From NCBI GenBank assembly GCA_029259815.1, contig JAJDEJ010000007.1, forward strand, positions 1 to 64,000: a stretch of 64,000 nt of DNA, in the 5' to 3' direction. Positions within the stretch are counted from its first letter, which is position 1, and every line of letters starts with the position of its first letter. The notes below the pieces were generated by a model, which had not been told where the DNA came from, made no database searches, and saw only the letters and a list, made by a program, of their open reading frames with translations. Source of the DNA: Planctomycetaceae bacterium. GTDB taxonomy: Bacteria > Planctomycetota > Planctomycetia > Planctomycetales > Planctomycetaceae. Below are positions 47,821-56,627 of the stretch, one piece after another. The position numbers were made by a program, and so were the translations under genes.

Positions 47821-49242
47821 ATGCGGAATCCTCCCGTTCATTGGTACGAGGGACTCTTCCTCCGTCCGCATCACTTCCAGGCCAACGACCGGCATTGGCA
47901 GGAGACCCTCTTCTCGTCCAACTGCTGGGATCACCCCAACTATTGGGGCATTCTCGATTTGGAGTACAGCCGCGATGCGCTGGCCGGTGGTCAGTTGGAG
48001 GTTCGATCGCTGCGAGCCCGCATGCGCGACGGCACGCTGATCGACCGCAATGACGGGAATCCATTAGACAGGGTCGATCTCAAATCGGCCTTCGACGTGG
48101 CATCGAACGTGACAGCATACGTTGCCTTGCCGCGACTGCATCTGGGAGAGAAGAACGTCGGAACCAATGGTGATCCGCGTGGAACCAATCGCTTTCATGA
48201 AAGTCGGCAACTTCTGCAGGATGATACCATCGGCGGGAACGATCAGGAGATTTCATTTCGAGAGTTGGACGTCCAGATCCGCCTGTCGACGGATGAGTTG
48301 AGCGGCTTCGAGACACTGCCGATTGGTCGCTTCCGCCGATCGGGCGAGAATTCGGTGGCTCCCGAGTTGGACCTGGAGTACATCCCTCCAGCCATCGCCA
48401 TCCGCGGTTGGAGACCATTGGGCGAACTCTATCGCGACATCTGTGACATCATCAGTCGCAAGCGGGATGTGCTCGCCGCTCAAGTTGTCGGCAGCGGCAT
48501 GGGCTTCGATCTCAATGCCCCCGACGATGTGCAACGCGTCCTGATGTTTATCACCTTGAATCAATTGTTGGGGGGGCTGTCCGTCTTTGCAGACGCTCGC
48601 CACGTTCATCCATTCGACGCCTATACCGAGTTGTGCCGCGCCGCTGGAGCACTCTCGTCATTTGCCTCGGAGGCATCAGGGGAGGAAATCCCGGCCTACA
48701 ATCACGACGACCTCGGCACCGTCTTTCGTGAGCTGAGAGTGCGAATCGAGACGTCCATTCGCTCCGTGCAAGACCACCCCTACCATCAACGATACTTTCA
48801 AGGTGTCGGTTCCAGAATGCAGGTCTCACTCGATCCCGAGTGGTTTCATTCCGACTGGCGATGGCTGGTGGGCGTCCGCAAGGGAGAGCTGTCCGATACC
48901 GAGATCGACGAGTTGCTCTCGCCCGGCAAACTCGACTGGAAGTTGGGGAGTGCGCCACAGGTTGAGATGCTGTTCACCCAGAGACTCCCCGGGCTGCAAC
49001 TTCGACCGGTCACTCACAAACTGCCGTCCCTCCCATCGCAGCGAGACTGGATGTATCTCGAAGTCCCCAAAGATGACGGAGCCGCCTGGCGAGATGTCCA
49101 GGACTCGCAAACACTTGCCATTCGCTTTCGGGATAGCCTGATTCTCAACCGTGACCGAATCCAGGGAGAACGGCGGCTGTTGGTCGATGACAACGGCGAT
49201 GCGGTGTCGCTGGAGATGGCGTTGTTCGCTGTGCCTCAGTGA
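47821..49242 (+). CDS. tssK: TssK, T6SS baseplate-membrane connector
   Basis: A 473-residue baseplate protein that links the TssEFG wedge to the TssL/TssM membrane complex. The N-terminus is highly diagnostic: HWYEGLFLRPHHFQANDRHW. Other landmarks are PPAIAIRGWRPLGELYRDI, LNQLLGGLSVFADARHVHPF and the C-terminal receptor-binding part near QRDWMYLEVPKDDGAAW. Length is normal for the family. The 234-base gap before it is shared with the divergent barrel gene and must hold two promoters. Confidence 0.94.
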   Translation: MRNPPVHWYEGLFLRPHHFQANDRHWQETLFSSNCWDHPNYWGILDLEYSRDALAGGQLEVRSLRARMRDGTLIDRNDGNPLDRVDLKSAFDVASNVTAYVALPRLHLGEKNVGTNGDPRGTNRFHESRQLLQDDTIGGNDQEISFRELDVQIRLSTDELSGFETLPIGRFRRSGENSVAPELDLEYIPPAIAIRGWRPLGELYRDICDIISRKRDVLAAQVVGSGMGFDLNAPDDVQRVLMFITLNQLLGGLSVFADARHVHPFDAYTELCRAAGALSSFASEASGEEIPAYNHDDLGTVFRELRVRIETSIRSVQDHPYHQRYFQGVGSRMQVSLDPEWFHSDWRWLVGVRKGELSDTEIDELLSPGKLDWKLGSAPQVEMLFTQRLPGLQLRPVTHKLPSLPSQRDWMYLEVPKDDGAAWRDVQDSQTLAIRFRDSLILNRDRIQGERRLLVDDNGDAVSLEMALFAVPQ

Positions 49243-49259
49243 TTGACATCATGCGTCAT

Positions 49260-49408
49260 GGGAGGGCGAGGCTCCGGCCGCGCCGCGCCGTGACCAACCA
49301 TCGCCATTAACGGATCAGTGAACATGCGGGTGCGAACTTCCGCAGGGTCATTCAAGATTAGGGTCAACTAACACACACGTTGCGGCTCAGCGGGAGCTTC
49401 GCCCTCCC
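49260..49408. repeat. Composite inverted repeat, copy 1 (between tssK and tssL)
   Basis: A GGGAGGGCGAGGCTCC-type left arm (49260-49289) faces a complementary right arm (49382-49408) that ends in GAGCTTCGCCCTCCC. Inside is about 90 bases with no open frame. The right end is nearly identical to that of the copy at 51828-51978. The arms are only partly conserved here, suggesting an older copy. Confidence 0.8.
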
Positions 49409-49434
49409 ATACATCTGCTCACAAAGAATGCGGT

Positions 49435-50070
49435 ATGTCCCAGGAATTTACATCAGCGGTCGATCCTGTCTTCTGTCATGTGCTCGACTTGCTCGATCGC
49501 ATGATGGCGGGCGAGGAATTCGATCCGCGTCAGGTGCAGGTCGATATCATCGATCGGATCGAGCAGGCCGACGCAGCCGTTGGAGCTTCGCGAAGTTGGG
49601 AGCTCGCACGCTACGCACTCACCTCGTGGATCGATGAAGTTCTGCTGGATACCGACTGGTCGGGCCGCGACTGGTGGGCCAACCATGTGCTCGAAGCGAA
49701 GTTGTTTCGCACACGTGACTGCAGCGAACAGTTCTTCGTACGTGCGGAACAGGCGCGCGGTCTGGCGGACACGCAGGCGCTGGAGGTGTTTTACGACTGC
49801 GTCGTCCTGGGCTTTCGCGGGATGTATCGTTCTGCGGAGATTGCTCAAGCAATGAGCCAAAACGAAGGCCTGTCGGACTCACTCGAAGCATGGCTGCGAC
49901 GCACATCGCTGGCCATCGAGAAGAAGCAAGCTGTCGAAACCCGAAAGGCGAGCCTGCCCGCCGGCGCACCGCCTCGCACGGCCCGCCGCTGGCTCGTTGG
50001 CACGGGGTTTCTCCTGATGTTTCTCGTGGTCGTCGACGTGCTGCTCTATCAACTCAGAGGTGCCACTTAA
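49435..50070 (+). CDS. tssL: TssL (DotU/IcmH family), T6SS inner-membrane protein
   Basis: A 211-residue member of the DotU family. The cytoplasmic domain is helical (VFCHVLDLLDRMMAGEEFDP, ARYALTSWIDEVLLDTDWSG, EAKLFRTRDCSEQFF, FYDCVVLGFRGMYRS), all strong family marks. One C-terminal membrane helix (WLVGTGFLLMFLVVVDVLLYQL) anchors it. There is no peptidoglycan-binding OmpA-like extension, so the complex must be held to the wall by something else. The next gene is its normal partner, a TssM-like protein. Confidence 0.92.
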   Translation: MSQEFTSAVDPVFCHVLDLLDRMMAGEEFDPRQVQVDIIDRIEQADAAVGASRSWELARYALTSWIDEVLLDTDWSGRDWWANHVLEAKLFRTRDCSEQFFVRAEQARGLADTQALEVFYDCVVLGFRGMYRSAEIAQAMSQNEGLSDSLEAWLRRTSLAIEKKQAVETRKASLPAGAPPRTARRWLVGTGFLLMFLVVVDVLLYQLRGAT

Positions 50071-50234
50071 TCGCAGCCGGTTTCTTAACTTCGATTCAGG
50101 GTGGCCGGGTCTGACCAACGGGAAGGCCCGGTCCGGCGAACACAGGGCCATCCGCTTCGCGACTGACCCTGCCACCCTCACTGAAAGTGGTCTTGAAACC
50201 GCTTCAAATCAGTCAGCAGACGAAAGCGGCGACG

Positions 50235-51818
50235 ATGTTTGAAAAACTCTCGACGACGTTCAGCGAACTCCGCATATACGCGGCGGGCCTCTCCGGTGCT
50301 GCGTGGATCACGATCATCACATTCTGTGGACTGTTGTTGCTCACGCTGTTTGCTTGGCTGCTCGCGTGGAACAACCCGTTATGGGTGCCGTGGGGAGCCT
50401 ATCTCACACCGACGCGTGGTCTGATGCTGCTCGGTTTGGCAGTCGTGGCCAGCGGGGCAGAGTACCTGTTGTTTCAAATCTGGTTCGACGAACGACCCAT
50501 TCCCCACGCGGACGTGCGACGGGGATGGAATGACGGCTTGGGTCACATTCGACGCGTCGGCATCAATCCGCGCTCCATGCCCTGCTTCATGTTGCTCGAT
50601 CCGACCGATTCGTGTGAGAGCTGGTTCGACGCGGCTGGGATCAAGGTCGAGAAACCGGAGTCGGCAGCCGAATCGCCCGTCGACTGGTATCTGGGCGAGG
50701 AGTCGCTGTTTCTCACGATTCAAGGACTCGGCTGTCTGGGACCGCTCACCAGGGAACTGGAAGAGATGCGGCGGCGGCCAGCCCATTTCGCGATGTCGAC
50801 TTATGCACAAGCAACGACCGCACAACCGGCGATGGCGACCGCTGCGATCGGATCGGGGGACGAAACACCTGACATCGCAGAACACGCGACTCTTGATGAC
50901 GATCGAGACCCCGCTGTTGCGGCGATTGATGTCGATGCAGTGCGTGATGCGTTGCAAGGGGGGACAACCGAATCTCAGGCGGGCCTGCCCGATGAGTCGA
51001 CGACTGATGACTTCAATGATGCTGCGGTCACGGAGTTGTCCGATGTTCGTTTGTCATCGACCGAGATCGCTCACCAGTCACAGCGACTCGCAGACGTTTG
51101 CCGACGACTGGTGGCGTGCCGTCGTCCGGTGGTGCCGATCAATGGCATTTGCGTTTTGCTTCCTGACGGTGTCTTCACCAATCTGGCCGGCAGTGGTATC
51201 CGTCTGGGACAGGCCCTGCGACACGATCTGCAAATGCTTCAACAGGAACTGGACGTGGTGGCTCCCGTCTCCGTGGTGCTCATCGGAGCAGAGGAAGACA
51301 CAGGCATTGTTGAGTTGATTCGACGGGGAGGCAAAGACGCCGCCAAGAGCGGTCTGCTGGGAATGGATGTCAATCCCAGTCGCACATCGCCGGAGAGTGC
51401 GATGCAGTTCTGCGGGTCGCTCGTGCAGTCTCTGCAACAGCAGATCGGTCGGCGACTGAGGGATCCTCGCACTGTCGGACGACCGGGGGCCAACCGGTTA
51501 TTCCGCCTGATGAGCAGCATGCGAGGCAACCGCGGTGAGGAACTGCAATCGTTCATCACACAGGCGTTCACCCGAGAAGACGGCGAAGAGTTGGACGTTC
51601 TGGCGGGGCTGTCTTTCGCGGCGACAGGAGAGCATCTCACCGCACGAGCGTTCGCGGGATCGGCATATCGGCAACTCATCGAGAATCAGGAGTTCGTCGA
51701 ATGGACAAAGGCCGCACGCCGTCGTGAACGACAGCTGCGGTGGGTCGCGAGAGCATGTGGAAGTCTCTCAGTGGTGGCCGTAATTGGCCTTGTGGCTTTG
51801 TTGCTCAGGTATGCGTGA
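50235..51818 (+). CDS. Short TssM-like protein (IcmF) with degenerate P-loop and no periplasmic domain
   Basis: A 527-residue protein from ATG 50235; canonical TssM is about 1100-1300. Two membrane helices (residues about 24-45 and 63-84) are followed by a cytoplasmic region aligned by motif to IcmF. RSMPCFMLLDPTDSCESWFD stands where TssM has LPWYLVIGxxGxGKT, so the P-loop glycines and the Lys-Thr are gone. DWYLGEESLFLTIQG stands at the usual DTAG. RRPVVPINGICVLLPDGVF matches the family's RPxNGxxxxLS stretch. A third helix ends the protein (VVAVIGLVALLLRYA). The periplasmic half that binds TssJ is absent. It follows tssL with a 164-base gap. Assignment rests on gene order, topology and these motif positions. 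Confidence 0.75.
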   Translation: MFEKLSTTFSELRIYAAGLSGAAWITIITFCGLLLLTLFAWLLAWNNPLWVPWGAYLTPTRGLMLLGLAVVASGAEYLLFQIWFDERPIPHADVRRGWNDGLGHIRRVGINPRSMPCFMLLDPTDSCESWFDAAGIKVEKPESAAESPVDWYLGEESLFLTIQGLGCLGPLTRELEEMRRRPAHFAMSTYAQATTAQPAMATAAIGSGDETPDIAEHATLDDDRDPAVAAIDVDAVRDALQGGTTESQAGLPDESTTDDFNDAAVTELSDVRLSSTEIAHQSQRLADVCRRLVACRRPVVPINGICVLLPDGVFTNLAGSGIRLGQALRHDLQMLQQELDVVAPVSVVLIGAEEDTGIVELIRRGGKDAAKSGLLGMDVNPSRTSPESAMQFCGSLVQSLQQQIGRRLRDPRTVGRPGANRLFRLMSSMRGNRGEELQSFITQAFTREDGEELDVLAGLSFAATGEHLTARAFAGSAYRQLIENQEFVEWTKAARRRERQLRWVARACGSLSVVAVIGLVALLLRYA

Positions 51819-51827
51819 GTCCCTTCA

Positions 51828-51978
51828 GGGAGGGCGAGGCTCCTGCCGAGCCGCGACGTCATCAATAGCGTTCAACAATAAATCAAAACTCCTCGCGGGA
51901 GCGGATTCCCGCAGGATCCTCTTTTGAGGAACCAACGTGGACACCCACGTTGCGGCTCAGCAGGAGCTTCGCCCTCCC
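51828..51978. repeat. Composite inverted repeat, copy 2 (between tssM-like gene and tssA)
   Basis: Left arm 51828-51854 and right arm 51952-51978 are complementary at 25 of 27 positions. The interior has further small palindromes (GCGGGAGCGGATTCCCGC near 51896-51913 and CAACGTGG/CCACGTTG near 51934-51952). It is the same family as the copy at 49260-49408. The two copies bracket tssL and the tssM-like gene. Confidence 0.85.
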
Positions 51979-52155
51979 ACGAGAGTGCTCCGCCTGATGG
52001 CCACTCGGGGGACGGTCGATCCGTTTATGACGAGTGCTCATGCCGTGCGAGTGGAGATGGTGGTGACCGGCAGTTCGTGCCGATATTGATCCAACCATTG
52101 AGGACGATGCGGCGAACCTACGCCCGGTCGTTTGTGACAACATCGGACGTGAGTG

Positions 52156-53208
52156 ATGCTGACGGCACATCCTGATCTGCAACAACTTGAAGAGCCGGTC
52201 TCTGGCGAATACGTGAGTGGTGAAAGCCTCACGTACACGGACCGTTACGCAGAGATGGAACGATTGGCGCAACGGCGATCAGAACAACAATACGGTGATG
52301 CGATCTTCGACGCGCAGGAGCCGGCTTGGGAATCACTCGAAGTGCACGCCCTCGAACTTGCCGCAGACACTCACGACTTGCGAGTCGGCGTGTATCTCAC
52401 ACAGGGCCTCCTGCGGACGAATGGACTGCGAGGTTTCGCGGATGGATTGGACCTGCTCATCACATGGTTGAGCAACGAATGGGACACGCTGCACCCCGCG
52501 CGAGATCCGGATGACGGCGAAGAAGCGATTGAACGCTCAAACATCCTGCTGGGACTCTGCGATCCGGAACGAACACTCGCAGGTCTGACGCACATTCCCT
52601 TGGCCATTCATGAGGGGTATGGCCAATGTGATTTGGCGGACCTGCGGATCGCACGTGGTGACAGTCATCGCGACGGCGAGGGAAACCACCTCACGATGCA
52701 CGCCATTCGTGAGATGTTCCTGGCGACTGATCGATCCGAGGTATTCGCCAAACAGGCGCATGCAGAACGTGCGGAGCGATCGATCGGGCAGATTGTCGAT
52801 ATCTTTCAGGCACAAACCGGCACATCCCCGAACATGAGTCCTGTGATGGCCGTGTTGCAGGAAATCCATGCCTCGATCGAGGAAATGATGCCAGACACAC
52901 CAATCCCGCAGCCGAAGACAACTTCCGACTCCATTGCGCGCGTCGTTGATTCCACTGAGCCCGCATCCTTGCCCTCGTCGAGTGGTGGCTTGCGTGTCGA
53001 GAATCGGCATGATGTGGTCGCCCTCTTGGATGAGTTATGTGCGTACTACGACCGCAATGAACCATCGAGTCCTGTCCCGTTACTTCTGCAGCGAACGCGG
53101 CAGTTGGTCGAGATGGACTTTGTGGACATTGTGAGAAATCTGGCCCCGGATGGCCTTGCTGACGTGTCGCGTTGGGTCGGAGCCCCAAAATCACGCGACG
53201 AAAACTGA
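52156..53208 (+). CDS. tssA: TssA, T6SS sheath-assembly cap
   Basis: A 350-residue protein starting at ATG 52156 (a GTG at 52153 is adjacent). The ImpA N-terminal domain spans about residues 60-190 (DLRVGVYLTQGLLRTNGLRGF, LLITWLSNEWDTLHPARDPDDG, LTHIPLAI). The C-terminal end is the short TssA type (RHDVVALLDELCAYYDRNEPSSPVPLLLQR). TssA primes polymerisation of the tube and sheath at the baseplate and then rides the distal end. It begins the run tssA-tssB-tssC on the plus strand, spaced by 42 bases from tssB. Confidence 0.92.
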   Translation: MLTAHPDLQQLEEPVSGEYVSGESLTYTDRYAEMERLAQRRSEQQYGDAIFDAQEPAWESLEVHALELAADTHDLRVGVYLTQGLLRTNGLRGFADGLDLLITWLSNEWDTLHPARDPDDGEEAIERSNILLGLCDPERTLAGLTHIPLAIHEGYGQCDLADLRIARGDSHRDGEGNHLTMHAIREMFLATDRSEVFAKQAHAERAERSIGQIVDIFQAQTGTSPNMSPVMAVLQEIHASIEEMMPDTPIPQPKTTSDSIARVVDSTEPASLPSSSGGLRVENRHDVVALLDELCAYYDRNEPSSPVPLLLQRTRQLVEMDFVDIVRNLAPDGLADVSRWVGAPKSRDEN

Positions 53209-53250
53209 TTTTCATGGCCAATCGACGGCCCTACCAAAGCGAGGTGTCCC

Positions 53251-53772
53251 TTGGGCGAAAGCAGTCAAAAATTCATCGGTCGTAACCGACCCCCCCGTGT
53301 GCAGATCGAATACGATGTAGAGTTGTACGGGGCGGAGAAGGAAATCGAACTCCCCTTCGTGATGGGTGTGATGGCCGACCTCTCGGGGAATCCCGCTGAG
53401 GAGTTGGAGCCGATCGCCGATCGCAAGTTTCTGGAGATCGACTGCGACAACTTCAACGATCGGCTCAAAGCCGCTCAGCCGCGTGTGGCCTTTGCTGTGC
53501 CCAACACGCTCACGGGCGAAGGCAATGTCGCTGTCGAAATGAAGTTTGAGAGCATGGACGACTTCTCCCCCGCAGCGGTCGCGGAGCAGGTCGAGCCGCT
53601 CAACACGCTGCTGGAAGCTCGTAACAAACTGTCGAGTCTGCTGACGTACCTGGACGGCAAGTCGGGAGCGGAGTCGCTCGTCAACCGGATTCTCGAAGAT
53701 GAGGATCTCCTCAAGACACTCTCGGAAGAGGCCAGCACTGCTGATGCCGACGCCGCCGGAAAGGAGGCGTAA
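53251..53772 (+). CDS. tssB: TssB (VipA), small sheath subunit
   Basis: A 173-residue protein beginning at a TTG codon with GAGGTG eight bases upstream. The N-terminal signature is QKFIGRNRPPRVQIEYDVE and the conserved ELPFVMGVMADLSGNP follows. With TssC it forms the contractile sheath around the Hcp tube. Length is the family norm. It ends two bases before tssC and shares its ribosome-binding purine run (GGAAAGGAGG at about 53759). Confidence 0.95.
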   Translation: MGESSQKFIGRNRPPRVQIEYDVELYGAEKEIELPFVMGVMADLSGNPAEELEPIADRKFLEIDCDNFNDRLKAAQPRVAFAVPNTLTGEGNVAVEMKFESMDDFSPAAVAEQVEPLNTLLEARNKLSSLLTYLDGKSGAESLVNRILEDEDLLKTLSEEASTADADAAGKEA

Positions 53773-53774
53773 TC

Positions 53775-55247
53775 ATGGCCGAAACACTCGTTGCCGAACC
53801 GATTGCCCGTGAAGAACTGTCGAACCTGCTCACGCAAGAGTTCCGTCCCCAGACGGACCACACGCTGAGTGCAGTCGAAGCTGCTGTCCAGACGTTGGCC
53901 GCCCGCGCCCTCGAAGATGCGGACGTGCTCATCAGCGATGACGCCATCCACTCCATCGAGGGGTTGATTGCGGAGATCGATCGTCAGCTCAGCACGCAAA
54001 TCAACGAGATCATCCACCACCCGGACTTCCAAAAGCTGGAAGGCACCTGGCGGGGGATGCACCATCTCGTCAATAACACCGAGACCGACGAGATGCTGAA
54101 GATTCGCGTCTTCAATGTCTCCAAGAAGGACCTCGGCAAGACCCTCAAGAAGTTCAAGGGAACTGCCTGGGACCAAAGTCCCGTCTTCAAGAAGCTGTAT
54201 GAAGAAGAGTACGGCCAGTTCGGCGGTGAGCCTTACGGTTGCCTGATCGGCGACTACGAGTTCGATCAATCCGCTCCGGACGTGGAGATGCTCGGTGAGA
54301 TTTCACAGATCGCAGCCGCCTGTCACACGCCCTTCATCTCGGCTGTGTCGCCGACGGTGATGCAGATGGGATCGTGGCAGGAACTCGCCAATCCGCGTGA
54401 CCTGACCAAGATCTTCGCCACCCCCGAGTACGCCTCTTGGCGTTCGCTGCGGGAGAGTGAAGATTCCCGTTACGTCGGGCTGACTCTGCCTCGCGTGCTC
54501 TCACGACTGCCTTACGGCTCACGTGAGAATCCGGTCGACGAGTTCGACTTCGAGGAAGAGACCGCCGGTGCGGATCACGCGAAGTTCACGTGGTCCAACG
54601 CGGCGTACGCGATGGGCGTGAACATCAACCGGGCCTTCAAGCTCTACGGCTGGTGCTCACGGATTCGTGGTGTTGAGTCGGGCGGTGCTGTCGAAGGACT
54701 GCCGGTCCACACCTTCCCGACCGATGACGGCGGCGTGGACATGAAGTGTCCGACCGAAATCGCCATCAGCGATCGTCGCGAAGCCGAACTCGCCAAGAAC
54801 GGCTTCATGCCGCTCGTGTTCCGCAAGAACTCCGATCTGGCGGCCTTCATTGGTGCTCAGTCGCTGCAAAATCCGTTCGTCTACGACGACGCGGACGCCA
54901 CAGCGAACGCCAACCTTTCGGCTCGTCTGCCTTACCTGTTCGCCACCTGTCGCTTCGCGCACTACCTCAAGTGCATCGTCAGGGACAAGATCGGCTCCTT
55001 CAAGGAGCGGGCGGACATGGAAATCTGGCTCAATCGCTGGATCAACAAGTACGTCGAGCGGAACCCCGCCACAGCGACCGAGGTCGACAAGGCGAAGCAC
55101 CCCCTCGCAGCGGCGGAAGTCGTCGTCGAGGAGATTGAAGGGAACCCGGGTTATTACTCGTCCAAGATCTTCCTGCGTCCCCACTATCAGTTGGAAGGTC
55201 TGACCGTCTCACTGCGGTTGGTCGCAAAGCTGCCCAGCGGCAAGTAG
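53775..55247 (+). CDS. tssC: TssC (VipB), large sheath subunit
   Basis: A 490-residue sheath protein. Landmarks are ALEDADVLISDDAIHSIEGLIAEID, the helix-strand HPDFQKLEGTWRGMHHLV, FGGEPYGCLIGDYEF, and FTWSNAAYAMGVNINRAF. The C-terminus (YQLEGLTVSLRLVAKLP) is the strand that zips neighbouring sheath subunits. Length is normal. It overlaps nothing and follows tssB by two bases. A strong hairpin lies between it and hcp. Confidence 0.96.
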   Translation: MAETLVAEPIAREELSNLLTQEFRPQTDHTLSAVEAAVQTLAARALEDADVLISDDAIHSIEGLIAEIDRQLSTQINEIIHHPDFQKLEGTWRGMHHLVNNTETDEMLKIRVFNVSKKDLGKTLKKFKGTAWDQSPVFKKLYEEEYGQFGGEPYGCLIGDYEFDQSAPDVEMLGEISQIAAACHTPFISAVSPTVMQMGSWQELANPRDLTKIFATPEYASWRSLRESEDSRYVGLTLPRVLSRLPYGSRENPVDEFDFEEETAGADHAKFTWSNAAYAMGVNINRAFKLYGWCSRIRGVESGGAVEGLPVHTFPTDDGGVDMKCPTEIAISDRREAELAKNGFMPLVFRKNSDLAAFIGAQSLQNPFVYDDADATANANLSARLPYLFATCRFAHYLKCIVRDKIGSFKERADMEIWLNRWINKYVERNPATATEVDKAKHPLAAAEVVVEEIEGNPGYYSSKIFLRPHYQLEGLTVSLRLVAKLPSGK

Positions 55248-55256
55248 GCGTGTGAC

Positions 55257-55290
55257 GCAGCCTCGGAAGTACACCGGCTTCCGGGGCTGC
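55257..55290 (+). promoter_or_regulatory. RNA hairpin between tssC and hcp
   Basis: A 13-base stem (55257-55269 with 55278-55290, one G-U type pair) and an 8-base loop starts 10 bases after the tssC stop. The downstream tract (TCTCCCTTG) is too poor in T for a strong terminator. It could be a partial attenuator or a stem that stabilises processed hcp mRNA, so that Hcp, needed in large excess, is made at a different level. Confidence 0.65.
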
Positions 55291-55333
55291 TCTCCCTTGA
55301 TTCACTCTTCTCAGCCGGTGCAGGAGATGACCC

Positions 55334-55807
55334 ATGATTGCCCTCAACTTCGACACACAAATCAAAGGCTCTTGTGCTTTGGAGAGTCACACCGACTGGA
55401 TTGAAGTTGCTTCGATTTCGTTCGGCGTGAACCGCAGCATCCAGTTCAAGTCAGCCGGTGCAGACCGCACCACAAACGTCGCTCACTTCTCCGAAGTCAG
55501 CCTCTCGCGGCTGGTCGATATCGCCTCAGCAGACCTCTTCGCTCAGTCGGTCTCGGGTGATAGCCTCGGCAAAGCGACGCTCGACCTGATCCGGTCCGAT
55601 GCGAATTCGCACAAGACCTACATGCAGATCATTCTGCACGAGCCAATCATCACCGCCTACAACATCTCGTCCGGCGGTGGCGAAACAGCGAACGAGACGT
55701 TGACGCTCAACTTCATCAAGATCTCCGTCGAATACAACGACGAAGGTGTTGATCAGTCTCAGCAGAAGGGCTGGGACATGACCACCAGTGCCGAACTGGC
55801 TGCCTGA
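55334..55807 (+). CDS. hcp: Hcp (TssD), T6SS tube protein
   Basis: A 157-residue tube subunit that stacks as hexamer rings. It starts MIALNFDTQIKGSCALESH, with DWIEVASISFGVNRSI as the conserved extended loop and strand, and KTYMQIILHEPIITAYNIS later. The end (VEYNDEGVDQSQQKGWDMTT) is typical. AGGAGA precedes the ATG. A strong intrinsic terminator follows at once, so hcp can be expressed on a short transcript. Confidence 0.95.
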   Translation: MIALNFDTQIKGSCALESHTDWIEVASISFGVNRSIQFKSAGADRTTNVAHFSEVSLSRLVDIASADLFAQSVSGDSLGKATLDLIRSDANSHKTYMQIILHEPIITAYNISSGGGETANETLTLNFIKISVEYNDEGVDQSQQKGWDMTTSAELAA

Positions 55808-55837
55808 GTCAGTCTGCGGACAATCAGACTCGCATCA

Positions 55838-55878
55838 CGAGCCTTGGAAGGCATCTTCCAGGGCTCGTTTTCATTTTC
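55838..55878 (+). terminator. Intrinsic terminator after hcp
   Basis: A 13-base stem (55838-55850 with 55855-55867, one wobble pair) and a GCAT tetraloop are followed by TTTTCATTTTC. It begins 31 bases after the hcp stop. This is a textbook Rho-independent terminator, so tssE-tssF-tssG must rely on read-through or on a promoter in the next 250 bases. Confidence 0.88.
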
Positions 55879-55936
55879 AAGTTGACCACACGCTGAGGGC
55901 CGAATCTGCCGATAATACCGGAAAGGCAATGTGGCT

Positions 55937-56100
55937 CCCCTCTCCCCTTGGGGGAGAGGGACAGATTCTGAAGCGTCAGCGAAGTATCAGGGTGAGGGGA
56001 CGGCGCAGGTGCGGAGACGATATCCGCAATCGTCGCCTTCCCCTCACCCTGGTTTCGGCGCTCCGCTTGAAACCGGTCCCTCTCCCCCAAGGGGAGAGGG
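55937..56100. repeat. Composite inverted repeat between hcp and tssE
   Basis: The left arm 55938-55962 and right arm 56076-56100 are perfectly complementary over 25 bases (CCCTCTCCCCTTGGGG-type), and each arm is itself a near-palindrome. Inside, AGGGTGAGGGGA near 55988 faces TCCCCTCACCCT near 56039. A Planctomycetes- and Proteobacteria-type repetitive element; no gene inside. Confidence 0.85.
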
Positions 56101-56135
56101 TGAAAGACTTTCACCACGGACGGGGGGATGAGGCA

Positions 56136-56627
56136 ATGGGGAGAACGCAGAGTGTGCCTCCCGCCGGCTTGTTCGACCGCATGCGGCATGACTCTCGACG
56201 TGTCGAGACGCCGGATCAGTACCGGGACGCCGTCCTACTCGACCTGCAGGATCTGCTGGGAACCATTCGTCGCTGGTCGAATGCCGAGCTGATCGAGTAC
56301 CAAGAAGTCAACCAGTCGGTCCTCAACTATGGCGTCTCTCCCATTACGGGACGTGTGGTCACGCGGGACTCAGCTGATGCACTCGCTCGCGAGATTCGTG
56401 AGAGCATCCTGCGCTTCGATCAGCGCTTCGATCCAGCCAGCTTTCAGGTCACAGCAACACTCGACCCTGATCGCACGCCGCTGGACGCGCTGACACTCAG
56501 GCTCGAAGGCCATCTCCGTGGGTTTCCCAAACCTGTGCCGTTCTACGTCCGAGTCGCTGCGAACCTCGACAACGGGTTACTCGAACTGATCCCGGAGACC
56601 GCCGGTCATGACGCCACTGCTGCTTGA
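56136..56627 (+). CDS. tssE: TssE, gp25-like T6SS baseplate protein
   Basis: A 163-residue wedge protein. ATG 56136 was chosen because GGATGAGG lies just upstream and the family start (SVPPAGLFDRM) follows; the open frame upstream of it runs through the repeat. Conserved parts are LLDLQDLLGTIRRWS, NQSVLNYGVSPITG and REIRESILRFDQRFDP, the last equal to the gp25 I-x-x-x-EPR region. Its end overlaps tssF by 20 bases, so these two are translated together. Confidence 0.92.
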   Translation: MGRTQSVPPAGLFDRMRHDSRRVETPDQYRDAVLLDLQDLLGTIRRWSNAELIEYQEVNQSVLNYGVSPITGRVVTRDSADALAREIRESILRFDQRFDPASFQVTATLDPDRTPLDALTLRLEGHLRGFPKPVPFYVRVAANLDNGLLELIPETAGHDATAA

